From NCBI RefSeq assembly GCF_003966915.1, contig NZ_AP018150.1:992001-1056000 (forward strand): a DNA stretch of 64,000 nucleotides, in the 5' to 3' direction. The position numbers were made by a program, and so were the translations under genes. Below the pieces are notes generated by a model, which made no database searches, was not told the origin of the DNA, and was given only the letters and a program-made list of their open reading frames with translations. Below, piece after piece: positions 1 to 8,657 of the stretch (positions are counted from its first letter, which is position 1; each line of letters begins with the position of its first letter). The DNA is from Mycoavidus cysteinexigens (GTDB taxonomy: Bacteria; Pseudomonadota; Gammaproteobacteria; Burkholderiales; Burkholderiaceae).

Positions 1-2
1 CG

Positions 3-302
3 CCAGCCTATGATCAGGTTCCCGTATTTTTGTATTTTGACGAGACTCCATTTCTTGCTGTAAACAAAAAAATTGATCAAATACTCTCCGCGCAGACGCT
101 AAAAACGTATCGTGAACTTTATAAGTTACTCGGTTTAAGCACAGTTTTAGCGGCGCAGATTGTTAAAGACACGATTGAGCGGTGTTTGGCGTTATGGCCC
201 GAGGAAATGCGCCATTTGCCGCTGACCGTTGAGCAGCGTCGTAAAATTGAGTATCGCATCAACCACTTGCCGTTGGTGCGAGAGGTTCTCAGGCGTCGCT
301 AA
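3..302 (+). CDS. HipA-like kinase toxin, C-terminal fragment (5' end outside window)
   Basis: The reading frame is open from the window edge and ends with TAA at 300-302, so about 99 codons of a C-terminal end are visible. It begins with PAYDQVP, which resembles the PAYD motif of HipA-family serine/threonine kinases, and continues with LAVNKK followed by a helical tail with a WPEE motif, as HipA C-termini do. HipA kinases phosphorylate glutamyl-tRNA synthetase or related targets and are held in check by a DNA-binding HipB partner. Neither the kinase catalytic core nor HipB is in view, so completeness cannot be judged. An internal TTG at 30 is probably not the start, because the frame is open upstream of it. 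The family call rests on a short motif and is moderate. Confidence 0.5.
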   Translation, partial: PAYDQVPVFLYFDETPFLAVNKKIDQILSAQTLKTYRELYKLLGLSTVLAAQIVKDTIERCLALWPEEMRHLPLTVEQRRKIEYRINHLPLVREVLRRR

Positions 303-640
303 CTTTCATCTCGTCGAACAACGCATCACTGCCTCTGCTTCAGCAGTTTCCCGACGTTCGCCCCAGGGTTATAGAGAGGTTACTTTTTTTGCTTCGGAAC
401 AGAGTTCAAATTAAAGGCTTTTATGCCTTGTTAAGGCGAATTAAGTATGAGATATCCGAAGCAAATTTGGCTTAGAATTGTATGCGTAAAACTTCGAATA
501 AAAATCGAATACTTTCAAAAATCTTGTTGTTGTTCATGTGCCAGCTTTGAAGCAGGGGGAGTTATTCAGCGAAAGTTGAATTCTTAGCGGGTAGTGAGGT
601 ATGCAGCAGATCAACGAATGATTAGAGAGGAGCGACCAGC
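303..640. other. Intergenic stretch before NACHT-WD40 gene 1
   Basis: About 340 bases without a supported gene. A short 61-codon frame (229-414) overlaps the HipA-like end in another frame and looks spurious. The 3' part holds a good ribosome binding site (GAGAGGAG near 625-632) for the gene starting at 641. No promoter could be named with confidence, and the leader shared by the two giant NACHT genes is absent here. Confidence 0.5.
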
Positions 641-3499
641 ATGTTTCCTATTTCAGAGGCGCGATCAGTAACGCAAAACAGCTATGGCTTGATTAATATC
701 TCAGTCCATGGCGCGCATAATGAATCTACAGTAAATTTCAATGCAAGTGCTTTAGACCCCAAATCATTAGAAATTTTAATGCAAGGCCTTGAAAAGAGCC
801 AGGCAGTGCAGAGAGAAGTGCTACAGTCGGCCCCTGAACCTCTTGCGATACTGGGCGAAAATATTGAGCAATTCAAGAAAGAGTATGAAAAAAGTTTAAA
901 AGCCAAGGGAGAATGGGATGTGCTGTCGATGTATGTGCCGGTCCAAGGAATCAAAAAAGGTAGGCAGGGTGAAGAGACGGTCGACCTTGAAGAAGAGTTA
1001 GAGCGATTCTTTGCCTCAGAGGCGACGGTATTCTTATTACAGGGTGTAGCGGGTACAGGAAAATCGACATTTAACCGTCATCTGGCGATTAAAAAACTGG
1101 AAGAGTATCAGCATCTATCCGAAACCCAAAACGATCCGCCGTTAATATTCTTTGTCGAGCTTAGAAACATAGAAAATCCGAATAGGCAGGTGATACAACA
1201 GTTTTTGCAAAGTAAAGGATTTGCGCCAGAACAGATTGAAGCCTTACGTCAGCATTCGCATCAACGCTGTATTTTTATATTTGATGGATATGATGAGATC
1301 AAAGAGCGGAATCGTAATTTTTATGATTTGAATGAATTATGGGAGTGGGAAAGGTCAAAATTTGTGATTACGAGCCGTCCCGAATATCTGGATGCGAATT
1401 ATCAAACGTATTTCCGTCCTAAAGGGACTCGTAATGGATTTAGGGAAGTGTGGATGGCGCCGTTTTCAGCAGCGCAGAGGTCTAATTATATTCAAAATTA
1501 TATTCATAAAACCAATTCTCCTTGGACCGCAGAACAGTATCAGCAGGCCTTGAGCCAATTGACCCATTTAGGCAAGGAACTGGAGCGTCCGTTTGTACTG
1601 CGTATGCTGTTGCAGATTCTGCCTGAATTGGAGGAAGGGCCTCAAACTCAAAAGACTTTAACGCTGGGTACGGTCTATGAACAATATTTTCAGAAGTGGT
1701 GGAGTAATTGGCAAGTTCGCTTAGGTGCTATCCCATTAACGGATGATGAGGAGAAGGCCAAGAAAGAACTCTGTGAGCGCGCCGGCGGATTCATGCAACA
1801 AGGCTTTGCATATATACAGAAGTGCGCAGTGGAGCTGACTAAAGCAGCTCTTACCTCTGCTCAAGATAACGAAAATTTTAAAAATCGATATCGAAAAGTG
1901 TACGAGGCATTTTTTGCCAATGAGGCAAAGGCGCAACTACTGCGCTTTAACGCGCCGTTCCAAATGAAACAAAGGCAGCACTACGAATTTTCGCATAAGT
2001 CGATGCAGGAGTATTTAGTGGCTCGAGCCATTTGTGCTCCTGATTTTGAGGCCATAGAACCCAATCCTAAAGATGTACTGAATCAGCTTTTGTTGGTCAA
2101 AGAGTCGGTTATCTTGGATTTTTTGGTCGAGCAGGTCAAAAAGCAATTGCAGTTTAAAGCGTATCTGCATACATGGATAGAAGCTTCTAAAGACCCTTGT
2201 GCCTCTGTGACGGTGGGAGCGGCGAATGCGATGACGATATTGGTCAGAGCAGGGATACAGTTTAATGGGGCAGATCTAAAGAGAATCCGGATACCGGCAG
2301 CGGATTTAAGTAGTGGGGTATTCGACTCAGCGCAGTTGCAAGGAGCGGATTTAAGAGAGGTCGATTTTCGTCAGATATGGCTGCGTGGGGCGAATCTAAG
2401 AGGCGCGCAGATGGCGGGTGTCCAGTTTGCCCGACATTCTCTGCAGGAAAAGAGAAAGGTCTATGCGTGTGCTTATTCCTCAGATGGCAAAAGCTGTGCG
2501 ATGGGTTTTGAGGAGGGCGAGATCGATGTGTATGACACGTTGAGTTGGGCAAAAATCCACACTTTGCGCGGACATACGAATTCTGTCAGTAGTGTGGTGT
2601 ATTCTCCCAGCGGTACTCAGCTTGCCTCGAGGAGTAGAGAGAATACGGTACGTTTGTGGGACGCGCCAAGCGGTCAGGCGGGCCCGACGTTGCGCGGACA
2701 TACGAACTGGGTCAGTAGCGTCGCGTATTCACCCAGCGGCGCTCAGCTTGCCTCAGGAAGTTGGGACCATACGGTACGTCTATGGGACGCGCTAAGCGGT
2801 CAGGCGGGCCCGACGTTGCGCGGACATACGAATTGGGTTAATAGCGTTGCGTATTCGCCCAGAGGCACTCAGCTTGCCTCAGGGGGAGTGGACAGTACAG
2901 TACGTTTGTGGGACGCGCCAAGCGGTCAGGCGGGCCTGACGTTACGCGGACATACGAATTCTGTCAATGGCATCGCGTATTCGCCCAACGGGGCTCAGCT
3001 TGCCTCGGGGAGTTCTGACCATACGGTACGTCTGTGGGACGCGCCAAGCGGTCAGGCGGGTCCGACGTTACGCGGACATACGGATTCTATCATTAGCGTC
3101 GCATATTCGCTCAACGGGGCTCAGCTTGCCTCGGGGAGTCTGGACCATACGGTTCGACTGTGGGAGGTGTCCTCGGGTCAATGTTTGAGGAAGATTCAAG
3201 GTTTTAGGGGGGGAGTACTAAGTGTGGCCTGGCAAGGGCAGCCCGAAGGGGAATATTTATTGATGGGTAGTGCTGATGGGTCAGTGCATAAGTGGGGGGT
3301 AATAAAAGAGGGGGAAGGGTATCAGGTAAAGCTATATTGGATGTCAGGGAATCAGGCAACGGTGGTGGAGGATACGCTGATAGAAGGAGTAATCGGGTTA
3401 AGTAAGGTAAATCATAAGCTGTTAAACCAGAAAGGCGCTCGATTCTCGGAGAATAAATTATTAGATTTTTTTCAGAGAAATTTTAGAGTTTTCGAGTAA
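641..3499 (+). CDS. NACHT-pentapeptide-WD40 STAND protein (gene 1, single 7-blade propeller)
   Basis: 952 residues. A short N-terminal region of about 60 residues precedes a motif (EPLAILGENI, then LSMYV at 95-99) shared with the other three NACHT proteins in the window. The NACHT ATPase has Walker A GVAGTGKST at 135-143, Walker B IFIFDGYDEI at 211-220 and SRPEYL at 245-250. A helical region ends in FSHKSMQEYLVARAI at about 450-464, an NLR-like winged-helix/helical signature. Pentapeptide repeats (GADL, AADL, GANL) span about 543-596. The WD40 part has a degenerate first blade, five 42-residue GH-WD blades and a degenerate last blade: seven in all. STAND proteins of this type bind a ligand through the propeller and oligomerise through NACHT; a cytoplasmic place and signalling role are inferred. 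A GAGAGGAG site precedes the ATG. The N-terminus is far shorter than in the paralogues. Confidence 0.88.
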   Translation: MFPISEARSVTQNSYGLINISVHGAHNESTVNFNASALDPKSLEILMQGLEKSQAVQREVLQSAPEPLAILGENIEQFKKEYEKSLKAKGEWDVLSMYVPVQGIKKGRQGEETVDLEEELERFFASEATVFLLQGVAGTGKSTFNRHLAIKKLEEYQHLSETQNDPPLIFFVELRNIENPNRQVIQQFLQSKGFAPEQIEALRQHSHQRCIFIFDGYDEIKERNRNFYDLNELWEWERSKFVITSRPEYLDANYQTYFRPKGTRNGFREVWMAPFSAAQRSNYIQNYIHKTNSPWTAEQYQQALSQLTHLGKELERPFVLRMLLQILPELEEGPQTQKTLTLGTVYEQYFQKWWSNWQVRLGAIPLTDDEEKAKKELCERAGGFMQQGFAYIQKCAVELTKAALTSAQDNENFKNRYRKVYEAFFANEAKAQLLRFNAPFQMKQRQHYEFSHKSMQEYLVARAICAPDFEAIEPNPKDVLNQLLLVKESVILDFLVEQVKKQLQFKAYLHTWIEASKDPCASVTVGAANAMTILVRAGIQFNGADLKRIRIPAADLSSGVFDSAQLQGADLREVDFRQIWLRGANLRGAQMAGVQFARHSLQEKRKVYACAYSSDGKSCAMGFEEGEIDVYDTLSWAKIHTLRGHTNSVSSVVYSPSGTQLASRSRENTVRLWDAPSGQAGPTLRGHTNWVSSVAYSPSGAQLASGSWDHTVRLWDALSGQAGPTLRGHTNWVNSVAYSPRGTQLASGGVDSTVRLWDAPSGQAGLTLRGHTNSVNGIAYSPNGAQLASGSSDHTVRLWDAPSGQAGPTLRGHTDSIISVAYSLNGAQLASGSLDHTVRLWEVSSGQCLRKIQGFRGGVLSVAWQGQPEGEYLLMGSADGSVHKWGVIKEGEGYQVKLYWMSGNQATVVEDTLIEGVIGLSKVNHKLLNQKGARFSENKLLDFFQRNFRVFE
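2561..3190 (+). repeat. WD40-coding tandem repeat, 5 x 126 bp
   Basis: Five consecutive 126-bp units, each coding a 42-residue blade of the form TLRGHTxxVxSVxYSPxG followed by AQLASGS and TVRLWDA. The units are highly similar at DNA level, which points to recent amplification or conversion. With the diverged flanking blades they make one seven-bladed propeller in gene 1. Confidence 0.85.
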
Positions 3500-3735
3500 G
3501 GTCCAGAACGAGCATAAAGGGTTATAAATACCTGACAAATTTTCCATGGTTAAAAGCGGATGCGCCAGGTGAATTGGCGTATCCGAAAACGGTGATGTTG
3601 GCTAAGACGTAATATTCGAGGTGATCACTGCTGGGCGCGGCAAAATATCCAAAGTCTGAATCGCGTAGCGTTTAAAGGCGGCAATCTCAGCACTGCCCAG
3701 AATGGCGATGCAAAAAATAGATTTACGGTAATAAA
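3500..3735. other. Intergenic region between NACHT-WD40 gene 1 and the radical SAM gene
   Basis: Contains a 10-bp hairpin with one mismatch (3557-3585, arms GGATGCGCCA and TGGCGTATCC) without a T tract on the plus strand; it could end transcription of gene 1 in a Rho-dependent way. On the minus strand a frame of about 45 codons is open and ends with TAG at 3602-3604. It contains LGSAEIAAFKRYAIQ but lacks a clear start and was not recognised. Confidence 0.4.
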
Positions 3736-3755
3736 TACTGTATATTTATACAGTA
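3736..3755. promoter_or_regulatory. LexA (SOS) box upstream of the radical SAM gene
   Basis: The 20-mer TACTGTATATTTATACAGTA differs by one base from the classical enterobacterial LexA consensus and is embedded in a longer inverted repeat reaching AATAAA on the left and TTTATT on the right. It ends 24 bases before the ATG at 3780, where a repressor would cover promoter or start. The lexA gene itself, with its own box, lies at 30231-30884. Confidence 0.85.
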
Positions 3756-3779
3756 TTTATTACTGAAAACGTATCTGCT

Positions 3780-4898
3780 ATGAGTCCTAAACCGCTCATC
3801 GCGCCGCTAATCCACTATAAGGGGCGTGGCGCAACAACCCATCTGCCAGGGCGCTTTGAAATCGATCAGCGCGATTCCTTCGACGATGGCTGGTCGCCTG
3901 ATGATATCGAGGCGCCGCCCTTACACACCGAAGTCTTTAGCGAGCAAGCAAAAAGCATCCTAACGTATAACACTTCTCCTGATCTTCCATTTAACGTCTC
4001 GCTGAATCCCTATCGAGGCTGTGAGCACGGGTGTATATATTGTTTTGCGCGGCCTACGCATAGCTATCTAGGGTTATCGCCTGGGCTTGATTTTGAGAGC
4101 CGCTTATATGCAAAAGTGAATGCGCCACAATTGCTTGAGCGCGAGCTGGCCAAGCCGTCCTATCAACCGCAACCGATTGCACTTGGCATTAATACGGATG
4201 CCTATCAACCGATAGAGCGCAAGCTCTGCATAACTCGCCGCGTCCTTGAAGTGTTGCACACTTGCGCCCACCCAGTGGGTTTGATTACAAAGTCATCCTT
4301 AATCGAGCGCGATCTGGATTTGCTCGCACCCATGGCGGAGCGTCAACAGGCCACGGTGACAATCTCGATGACCACGCTTGACGCTACGCTAGCGCGCATT
4401 TTAGAGCCACGCGCCGCGGCTCCAGAGCGGCGCTTGCGTACAGTGCAGAGGTTGGCGGCGGCAGGTATTCCGGTTGCGGTATCGATTGCGCCAGTGATTC
4501 CATTTATTACTGAGCCAGAGCTAGAGCGTGTATTAGCGGCTTGCGCCAGCGCGGGCGCTACCAGTGCGAACTATGTCGTGCTCCGTTTGCCGTGGGAGGT
4601 GGCTCCGTTGTTTCGGCAGTGGCTAGCGACTCATTTTCCAGATCGCGCGCAGCGCGTTATGAACCGCGTGCAAGAAATGCGCGACGGCAAAGACTATCGC
4701 GCGGAGTTCGGTCAGCGTATGCAAGGGGAGGGCCTATGGGCCAATTTGCTGCAGCAGCGCTTTGCAAATGCGGTGCGTCGGCTGGGGTTAAAGCGCTGTC
4801 AATATGAACCTTTAGACAGTTCATCTTTTATGCGCCCGGTTCTAAAACCGATCCGCCAGGGCGCTACTGCGCAGCTCACGTTATTTGATAATGAATAG
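3780..4898 (+). CDS. PA0069-family radical SAM protein (SplB-like)
   Basis: 372 residues. The radical SAM cluster motif Cx3Cx2C is visible at C81, C85 and C88 (RGCEHGCIYC), followed by conserved stretches LGINTDAYQPIE and LITKSS typical of the COG1533 SplB-like family known as PA0069 after the Pseudomonas gene. Members share the fold of spore photoproduct lyase, but the substrate of this subfamily is unknown to me. Length is normal. A near-consensus LexA box directly upstream suggests SOS induction. As I recall, PA0069 belongs to the P. aeruginosa LexA regulon, which fits a DNA-damage role. The gene stands alone between NACHT gene 1 and the rpsP operon. Confidence 0.85.
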   Translation: MSPKPLIAPLIHYKGRGATTHLPGRFEIDQRDSFDDGWSPDDIEAPPLHTEVFSEQAKSILTYNTSPDLPFNVSLNPYRGCEHGCIYCFARPTHSYLGLSPGLDFESRLYAKVNAPQLLERELAKPSYQPQPIALGINTDAYQPIERKLCITRRVLEVLHTCAHPVGLITKSSLIERDLDLLAPMAERQQATVTISMTTLDATLARILEPRAAAPERRLRTVQRLAAAGIPVAVSIAPVIPFITEPELERVLAACASAGATSANYVVLRLPWEVAPLFRQWLATHFPDRAQRVMNRVQEMRDGKDYRAEFGQRMQGEGLWANLLQQRFANAVRRLGLKRCQYEPLDSSSFMRPVLKPIRQGATAQLTLFDNE

Positions 4899-4979
4899 CG
4901 ATTTTATAAAAATCTGTTTTAAATTCATGAAGATAGCCTAAAACCAGAGTCAAATAACCCATACTTTTCAAACTTCGGC

Positions 4980-4985
4980 TATAAT
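4980..4985 (+). promoter_or_regulatory. Probable -10 element of the rpsP operon
   Basis: A perfect TATAAT lies 63 bases upstream of the rpsP start, in the only gap before the operon. No good -35 hexamer is visible at 16-18 bases, so the promoter may rely on other elements. Confidence 0.45.
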
Positions 4986-5048
4986 TGCGCCCTTTGCCAT
5001 TCGAATACCTCTGGATTCGAATATCTCTGGATTTTTAAGGATTCTAAT

Positions 5049-5300
5049 ATGGTTATTATCCGCTTCGCACGTGGTGGTAGAAAGAACCGCCCATTTTATA
5101 ACATCGTTGTAACGGATTCGCGTAACCGCCGCGATGGCCGTTTTATTGAGAGCCTTGGTTTTTACGATCCGCTCGAAACTAAGGGCGAAACCCTGCGTTT
5201 GAATCAAGATCGCCTAGCTTATTGGCAAGGAACTGGCGCTCAGTTATCCGCTGCCGTAGCAATCCGTGTTAAAGAAGCCGCTAAGCAAGTCGCTGCTTAA
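5049..5300 (+). CDS. rpsP: 30S ribosomal protein S16
   Basis: 83 residues, starting [10 protein letters not shown] and containing [20 protein letters not shown] and the YDPLE motif, all standard S16 signatures. S16 is an early-assembly protein of the small ribosomal subunit. The start is preceded by AAGGATTCTAAT. It opens the conserved rpsP-rimM-trmD-rplS operon, in which ribosomal protein and RNA-processing genes are co-transcribed. Confidence 0.97.
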   Translation: MVIIRFARGGRKNRPFYNIVVTDSRNRRDGRFIESLGFYDPLETKGETLRLNQDRLAYWQGTGAQLSAAVAIRVKEAAKQVAA

Positions 5301-5358
5301 AGATTATTTATTGCTTAGCCCTAAGCTACGCTTAAGACGTTTGCCGTAGAGTGTCAGA

Positions 5359-5967
5359 ATGATGAGTGTCGCGGTATCGCCAGATGTTATGCCGAATGAT
5401 TGTATAGAAGTAGGCGTAGTCGGAGGCGCTTATGGCGTGCACGGCTGGGTCAAAATTTACCCCCATGCGCAGCGTAATCAAGGTAGCGATGCGCTTTGCA
5501 GCGCCAAGCGCTGGTGGCTGATTAAGCACCACAGCGCTGCCAATGGTGGTAAGCCAGAGGGCCAAGCACAGAATCCGCGGTGCGTGACGGTGCTGGAGGC
5601 CAAAGTACATAGCGGCGCAATCGTAGCGCAGCTTGCTGAATGCAGCGAGCGTGAAGCAGCGCAGGCGCTAAAAGGGCTGCGCGTTTTCGTGCGGCGCGCT
5701 GATTTTCCGGCGCTGGCTAACGATGAATATTATTGGGTAGATTTAATTGGGCTTGAGGTCGTTAACCGAGCCGGGGTGATGCTAGGTAAAGTGAGCGACC
5801 TGATCGATAACAGCGCCCATGCGGTCCTGCGGATTGCCTACTCAGCTTTAAATCAAGCGGGCGAGCAAGTGAATCATGAGCGGCTGATTCCGTTCGTTGG
5901 TGCCTATATTCATCAGGTTGATTTAGCTGGCGGCAAAATTTTAGTCGATTGGGACTTGGATTACTAA
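5359..5967 (+). CDS. rimM: Ribosome maturation factor RimM
   Basis: 202 residues, with the N-terminal GAYGVHGWVKIYP motif and the PRC-barrel part DEYYWVDLIGLEVVNRAG ending VDWDLDY. RimM binds S19 and assists late maturation of the 30S head and 16S processing. Two ATG codons stand in tandem at the start; either is possible. It is second in the rpsP operon, 58 bases after rpsP. Slightly longer than E. coli RimM, normal for Burkholderiaceae. Confidence 0.96.
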   Translation: MMSVAVSPDVMPNDCIEVGVVGGAYGVHGWVKIYPHAQRNQGSDALCSAKRWWLIKHHSAANGGKPEGQAQNPRCVTVLEAKVHSGAIVAQLAECSEREAAQALKGLRVFVRRADFPALANDEYYWVDLIGLEVVNRAGVMLGKVSDLIDNSAHAVLRIAYSALNQAGEQVNHERLIPFVGAYIHQVDLAGGKILVDWDLDY

Positions 5968-6027
5968 ACTAAACATCCTCGTTGATAGTCACTGCTAGCG
6001 CAGAACCTGCGTGGATTAGAGGGTGCG

Positions 6028-6789
6028 ATGCAATTTGACGCGGTTACGCTTTTTCCAGACATGTTTCGGGCTCTCACGGAATGGGGCGTTATAGGCCGCG
6101 CGGCGAAGCAGAAGCGTTATGAGTTGCGCACTTGGAATCCACGTGATTTCACCACCGATCGTCATCGGACAGTTGATGATCGCCCATACGGCGGCGGTCC
6201 CGGCATGGTTATGTTGGCGCAGCCGCTGGCGGCCGCGCTAGCCGCTGCGCAAGCGCAACAGGCTAAAATAGGCGTGACGCCTCGCATTATCCTGATGTCG
6301 CCACAAGGCAAGCCGTTAACGCACCTTGACGTGATGCGTCTGGCGGCCGAGCCTGGTTTAGTACTTTTATGTGGACGCTACGAAGGCATTGATCAAAGGT
6401 TGATTGATGCAGAAGTCGATGAAGAAGTCAGTATGGGTGATTTTGTCCTCTCTGGCGGCGAATTGCCGGCGATGGCGCTGATGGATGCCGTAATCCGCCA
6501 GTTGCCCGAGGTCTTAAGTGATGCGCAATCTGCACTCCAAGATAGCTTCGTAGATGGTTTGCTGGATTGTCCGCATTACACGCGTCCAGAAGAGTACAAC
6601 GGAATGCGTGTACCTGAGGTATTATTAGGGGGAAACCATGCGGCCATTAAAAAATGGCGGCGTGAACAGGCTTTAGCGAAAACGCTTGCAAAACGGCCTG
6701 ATTTAATTGCTGCGGCGCGTTTGAAACAAACCTTAACGGAAGCGGATCAAGCCTGGCTGGCGGCGCATGCAAACCAGCATGTGCGTTAG
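6028..6789 (+). CDS. trmD: tRNA (guanine-37-N1) methyltransferase
   Basis: 253 residues. It begins [13 protein letters not shown] and carries the trefoil-knot SAM site signatures [23 protein letters not shown] and [14 protein letters not shown]. TrmD methylates G37 of tRNAs reading CUN, CCN and CGG, preventing frameshifting. Third in the rpsP operon. A stem-loop terminator follows at 6850, so some transcripts probably stop before rplS. Confidence 0.97.
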   Translation: MQFDAVTLFPDMFRALTEWGVIGRAAKQKRYELRTWNPRDFTTDRHRTVDDRPYGGGPGMVMLAQPLAAALAAAQAQQAKIGVTPRIILMSPQGKPLTHLDVMRLAAEPGLVLLCGRYEGIDQRLIDAEVDEEVSMGDFVLSGGELPAMALMDAVIRQLPEVLSDAQSALQDSFVDGLLDCPHYTRPEEYNGMRVPEVLLGGNHAAIKKWRREQALAKTLAKRPDLIAAARLKQTLTEADQAWLAAHANQHVR

Positions 6790-6849
6790 CTTTAAGCTGC
6801 AAAAGAACGTGTATTTTATGCTTAATCAAGCGTAAGAGAAACGATAGGC

Positions 6850-6879
6850 GGCGCCACACTTTAGTGAGGCGCCATTTTT
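6850..6879 (+). terminator. Stem-loop terminator between trmD and rplS
   Basis: Arms GGCGCCACACT (6850-6860) and AGTGAGGCGCC (6863-6873) pair with one mismatch and are followed by ATTTTT. It lies about 60 bases after the trmD stop and 80 before rplS, implying partial uncoupling of rplS from the operon. Confidence 0.7.
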
Positions 6880-6960
6880 ATAGTGTCATCCTCTGCCAAG
6901 GCCACGACTCGATTCGAGGGTATGCAGACAACGTTGGTAAGATGATTTTTGGAGTAAATC

Positions 6961-7350
6961 ATGCATTTGATTGAACAGCTCGAGCAAGAAGAAATCGAGC
7001 GCGTGCTTGCGGGTAAAACGATTCCGGATTTTGCCCCCGGCGACACCGTCATTGTCAGTGTCAATGTGGTTGAAGGCAGCCGCAAGCGGGTGCAGGCTTA
7101 TGAAGGTGTGGTGATCGCTAAGCGTAACCGCGGTTTGAATTCATCGTTTATTGTCCGTAAAATTTCATCGGGTGAAGGCGTTGAGCGGACTTTTCAGACT
7201 TACTCGCCGTTGTTGGCAAGTATCGCGGTGAAGCGCCGTGGCGCAGTGCGTCGCGCGAAGCTCTATTATCTGCGCGAACGTTCTGGTAAATCGGCACGGA
7301 TTAAAGAGAAGCTGACCTTCAAAAATCGCTCTGCTACACCGGCAGCCTAA
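6961..7350 (+). CDS. rplS: 50S ribosomal protein L19
   Basis: 129 residues, starting [14 protein letters not shown] and containing [28 protein letters not shown] and [19 protein letters not shown], all typical L19 signatures. L19 lies at the 30S-50S interface. Normal length. The gap from trmD is 171 bases and includes a likely terminator, so rplS may have its own promoter, perhaps in the stretch 6880-6950. A strong terminator follows at 7371. Confidence 0.97.
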   Translation: MHLIEQLEQEEIERVLAGKTIPDFAPGDTVIVSVNVVEGSRKRVQAYEGVVIAKRNRGLNSSFIVRKISSGEGVERTFQTYSPLLASIAVKRRGAVRRAKLYYLRERSGKSARIKEKLTFKNRSATPAA

Positions 7351-7370
7351 AGCAGCATTTTAGCTGAGCG

Positions 7371-7408
7371 AAAAAGCACCCATAGCGCAAAACTTTGGGT
7401 GCTTTTTT
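7371..7408 (+). terminator. Intrinsic terminator after rplS
   Basis: A 12-base stem (AAAAAGCACCCA, 7371-7382, with TGGGTGCTTTTT, 7396-7407) ends in a T run. It closes the rpsP operon and argues against the extended start at 7399 for the next gene. Confidence 0.88.
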
Positions 7409-7455
7409 ATTTCATCGAATTTGTAGGATTTAACTCGACAGGCGTGGTTTTTCGC

Positions 7456-8400
7456 ATGACTTTTTTCTCCATATTGTTCGCTCTTATTCTTGAACAGGTC
7501 CGCGCATTATCATTGCAAAACCCTGTTTCTGCATTGCTGCGTCATCATGCAATGTTGGTCAAACATAGCTTTGATGCAGACGGTGCAATCAAGCGTAGCG
7601 CGCTTGCTTGGCTCGCTGTTGCCCTACCCTGGGCACTCGGGGTGGCTTTGGTGTATTACGTGCTGTATCGTATCCACTTCGTGTTTGCGTTTGCCTGGAA
7701 TATCGTGGTTGTCTATTTCACTCTTGGCTTTAGGCAATTCAGCCACTATTTCACCGATATTCAGTTTGCGTTAAATAACCATGATATTTTGCGCGCCCGC
7801 GAGATCCTGCACCAGTGGACCGGTATCGACACCAGTGCTATGCCAGTGAGTGAAATTGTGCGCCATACGTTGAGTCATGCAGTGATCGCCTCTCATCGGC
7901 ATGTATTTGGCGTTTTTTTCTGGTTTTTAGTCCCATTTGGACCTGCTGGCGCAGTGTTATATCGGGTGGCGGAATATTTAGCGCGCTTATGGTCTGAGTC
8001 TTCTACAGTAGATCAGCGCCATGCGCCTCTTGCCAGGTTTGCACAACAGGCTTTCTTTATCCTGGATTGGGTTCCTGCGCGCTTGACGGCGCTGGGCTTT
8101 GCGATTGTCGGTAACTTTGAAGATGCGCTTTATGCCTGGCGCAAAGAAGTGCGGCGGCCGATTGATACAAACGATGAGGTCTTGTTAGCCGCAGGTAGCG
8201 GGGCTTTAGGCGCTCGCTTAAATGGCCCCCATGCTGAACCTTCGAGTATAGATCTGCTGGTTAGCGACGAGCAGCCAATGTCGGTGGGGGAGGAATGCAC
8301 GCCAGCGATGTTGCAGTCGGCGATCGGACTAGGCTGGCGGGCCATGGTTTTATGGATGTTACTGTTGGTAATGCTAACCATTGCGGTTTGGTTGGGGTAA
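7456..8400 (+). CDS. CobD/CbiB-family integral membrane protein
   Basis: About 314 residues from the ATG at 7456; a longer frame starting at 7399 would begin inside the rplS terminator. Several hydrophobic segments are visible: ALAWLAVALPWALGVALVYYVL near the N-terminus, VFGVFFWFLVPFGPAGAVLYRV in the middle, and a C-terminal anchor (ALGWRAMVLWMLLLVMLTIAVWLG, 24 residues in the protein, here noted in parts). The pattern matches the CobD/CbiB-like proteins found beside rplS in Burkholderiales, related to cobalamin amide-bond synthases. No cobalamin genes are nearby, so a role in B12 synthesis is doubtful. Inner-membrane location. Confidence 0.75.
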   Translation: MTFFSILFALILEQVRALSLQNPVSALLRHHAMLVKHSFDADGAIKRSALAWLAVALPWALGVALVYYVLYRIHFVFAFAWNIVVVYFTLGFRQFSHYFTDIQFALNNHDILRAREILHQWTGIDTSAMPVSEIVRHTLSHAVIASHRHVFGVFFWFLVPFGPAGAVLYRVAEYLARLWSESSTVDQRHAPLARFAQQAFFILDWVPARLTALGFAIVGNFEDALYAWRKEVRRPIDTNDEVLLAAGSGALGARLNGPHAEPSSIDLLVSDEQPMSVGEECTPAMLQSAIGLGWRAMVLWMLLLVMLTIAVWLG

Positions 8401-8456
8401 GCGTGGTTAGCGAGTATTAGATGAAAATTCTGCTGCTGTACGGGCGCGGTGTGTGA

Positions 8457-8482
8457 GAATGAGCGGCTTAGACCGCTTATTC
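8457..8482. other. Stem-loop downstream of the CobD-like gene
   Basis: Arms GAATGAGCGG and CCGCTTATTC pair over 10 positions with one G-T and a 6-base loop. No T tract follows on the plus strand, so it may be an RNA-stabilising or Rho-assisted end rather than a classic terminator. The rest of 8401-8657 is AT-rich with no other gene seen. Confidence 0.45.
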
Positions 8483-8657
8483 TAAGCGAAAAAAATACAA
8501 AGCATGAAACAAAAAAGAAAACCGCTTTTCAAAATGTAATAAGAACGGTAAGCTGTATCTGAAAGCAGTTTGATTAGAGGGTTATTAGCAATAAGTAAGG
8601 ATTGAATTTTGCAGAGGATTTGAATTTAAAAACGCTGAAGTCGACACGGAGATCTTT

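Noticed and set aside
3602-3735. Minus-strand frame containing LGSAEIAAFKRYAIQ
   Set aside because: No start codon or ribosome binding site and no clear family; it runs into the LexA box. Recorded only as part of the intergenic description.
7399-7455. Extended N-terminus of the CobD-like protein
   Set aside because: The extra 19 codons lie in and directly after the rplS terminator; ATG 7456 starts a typical membrane segment.
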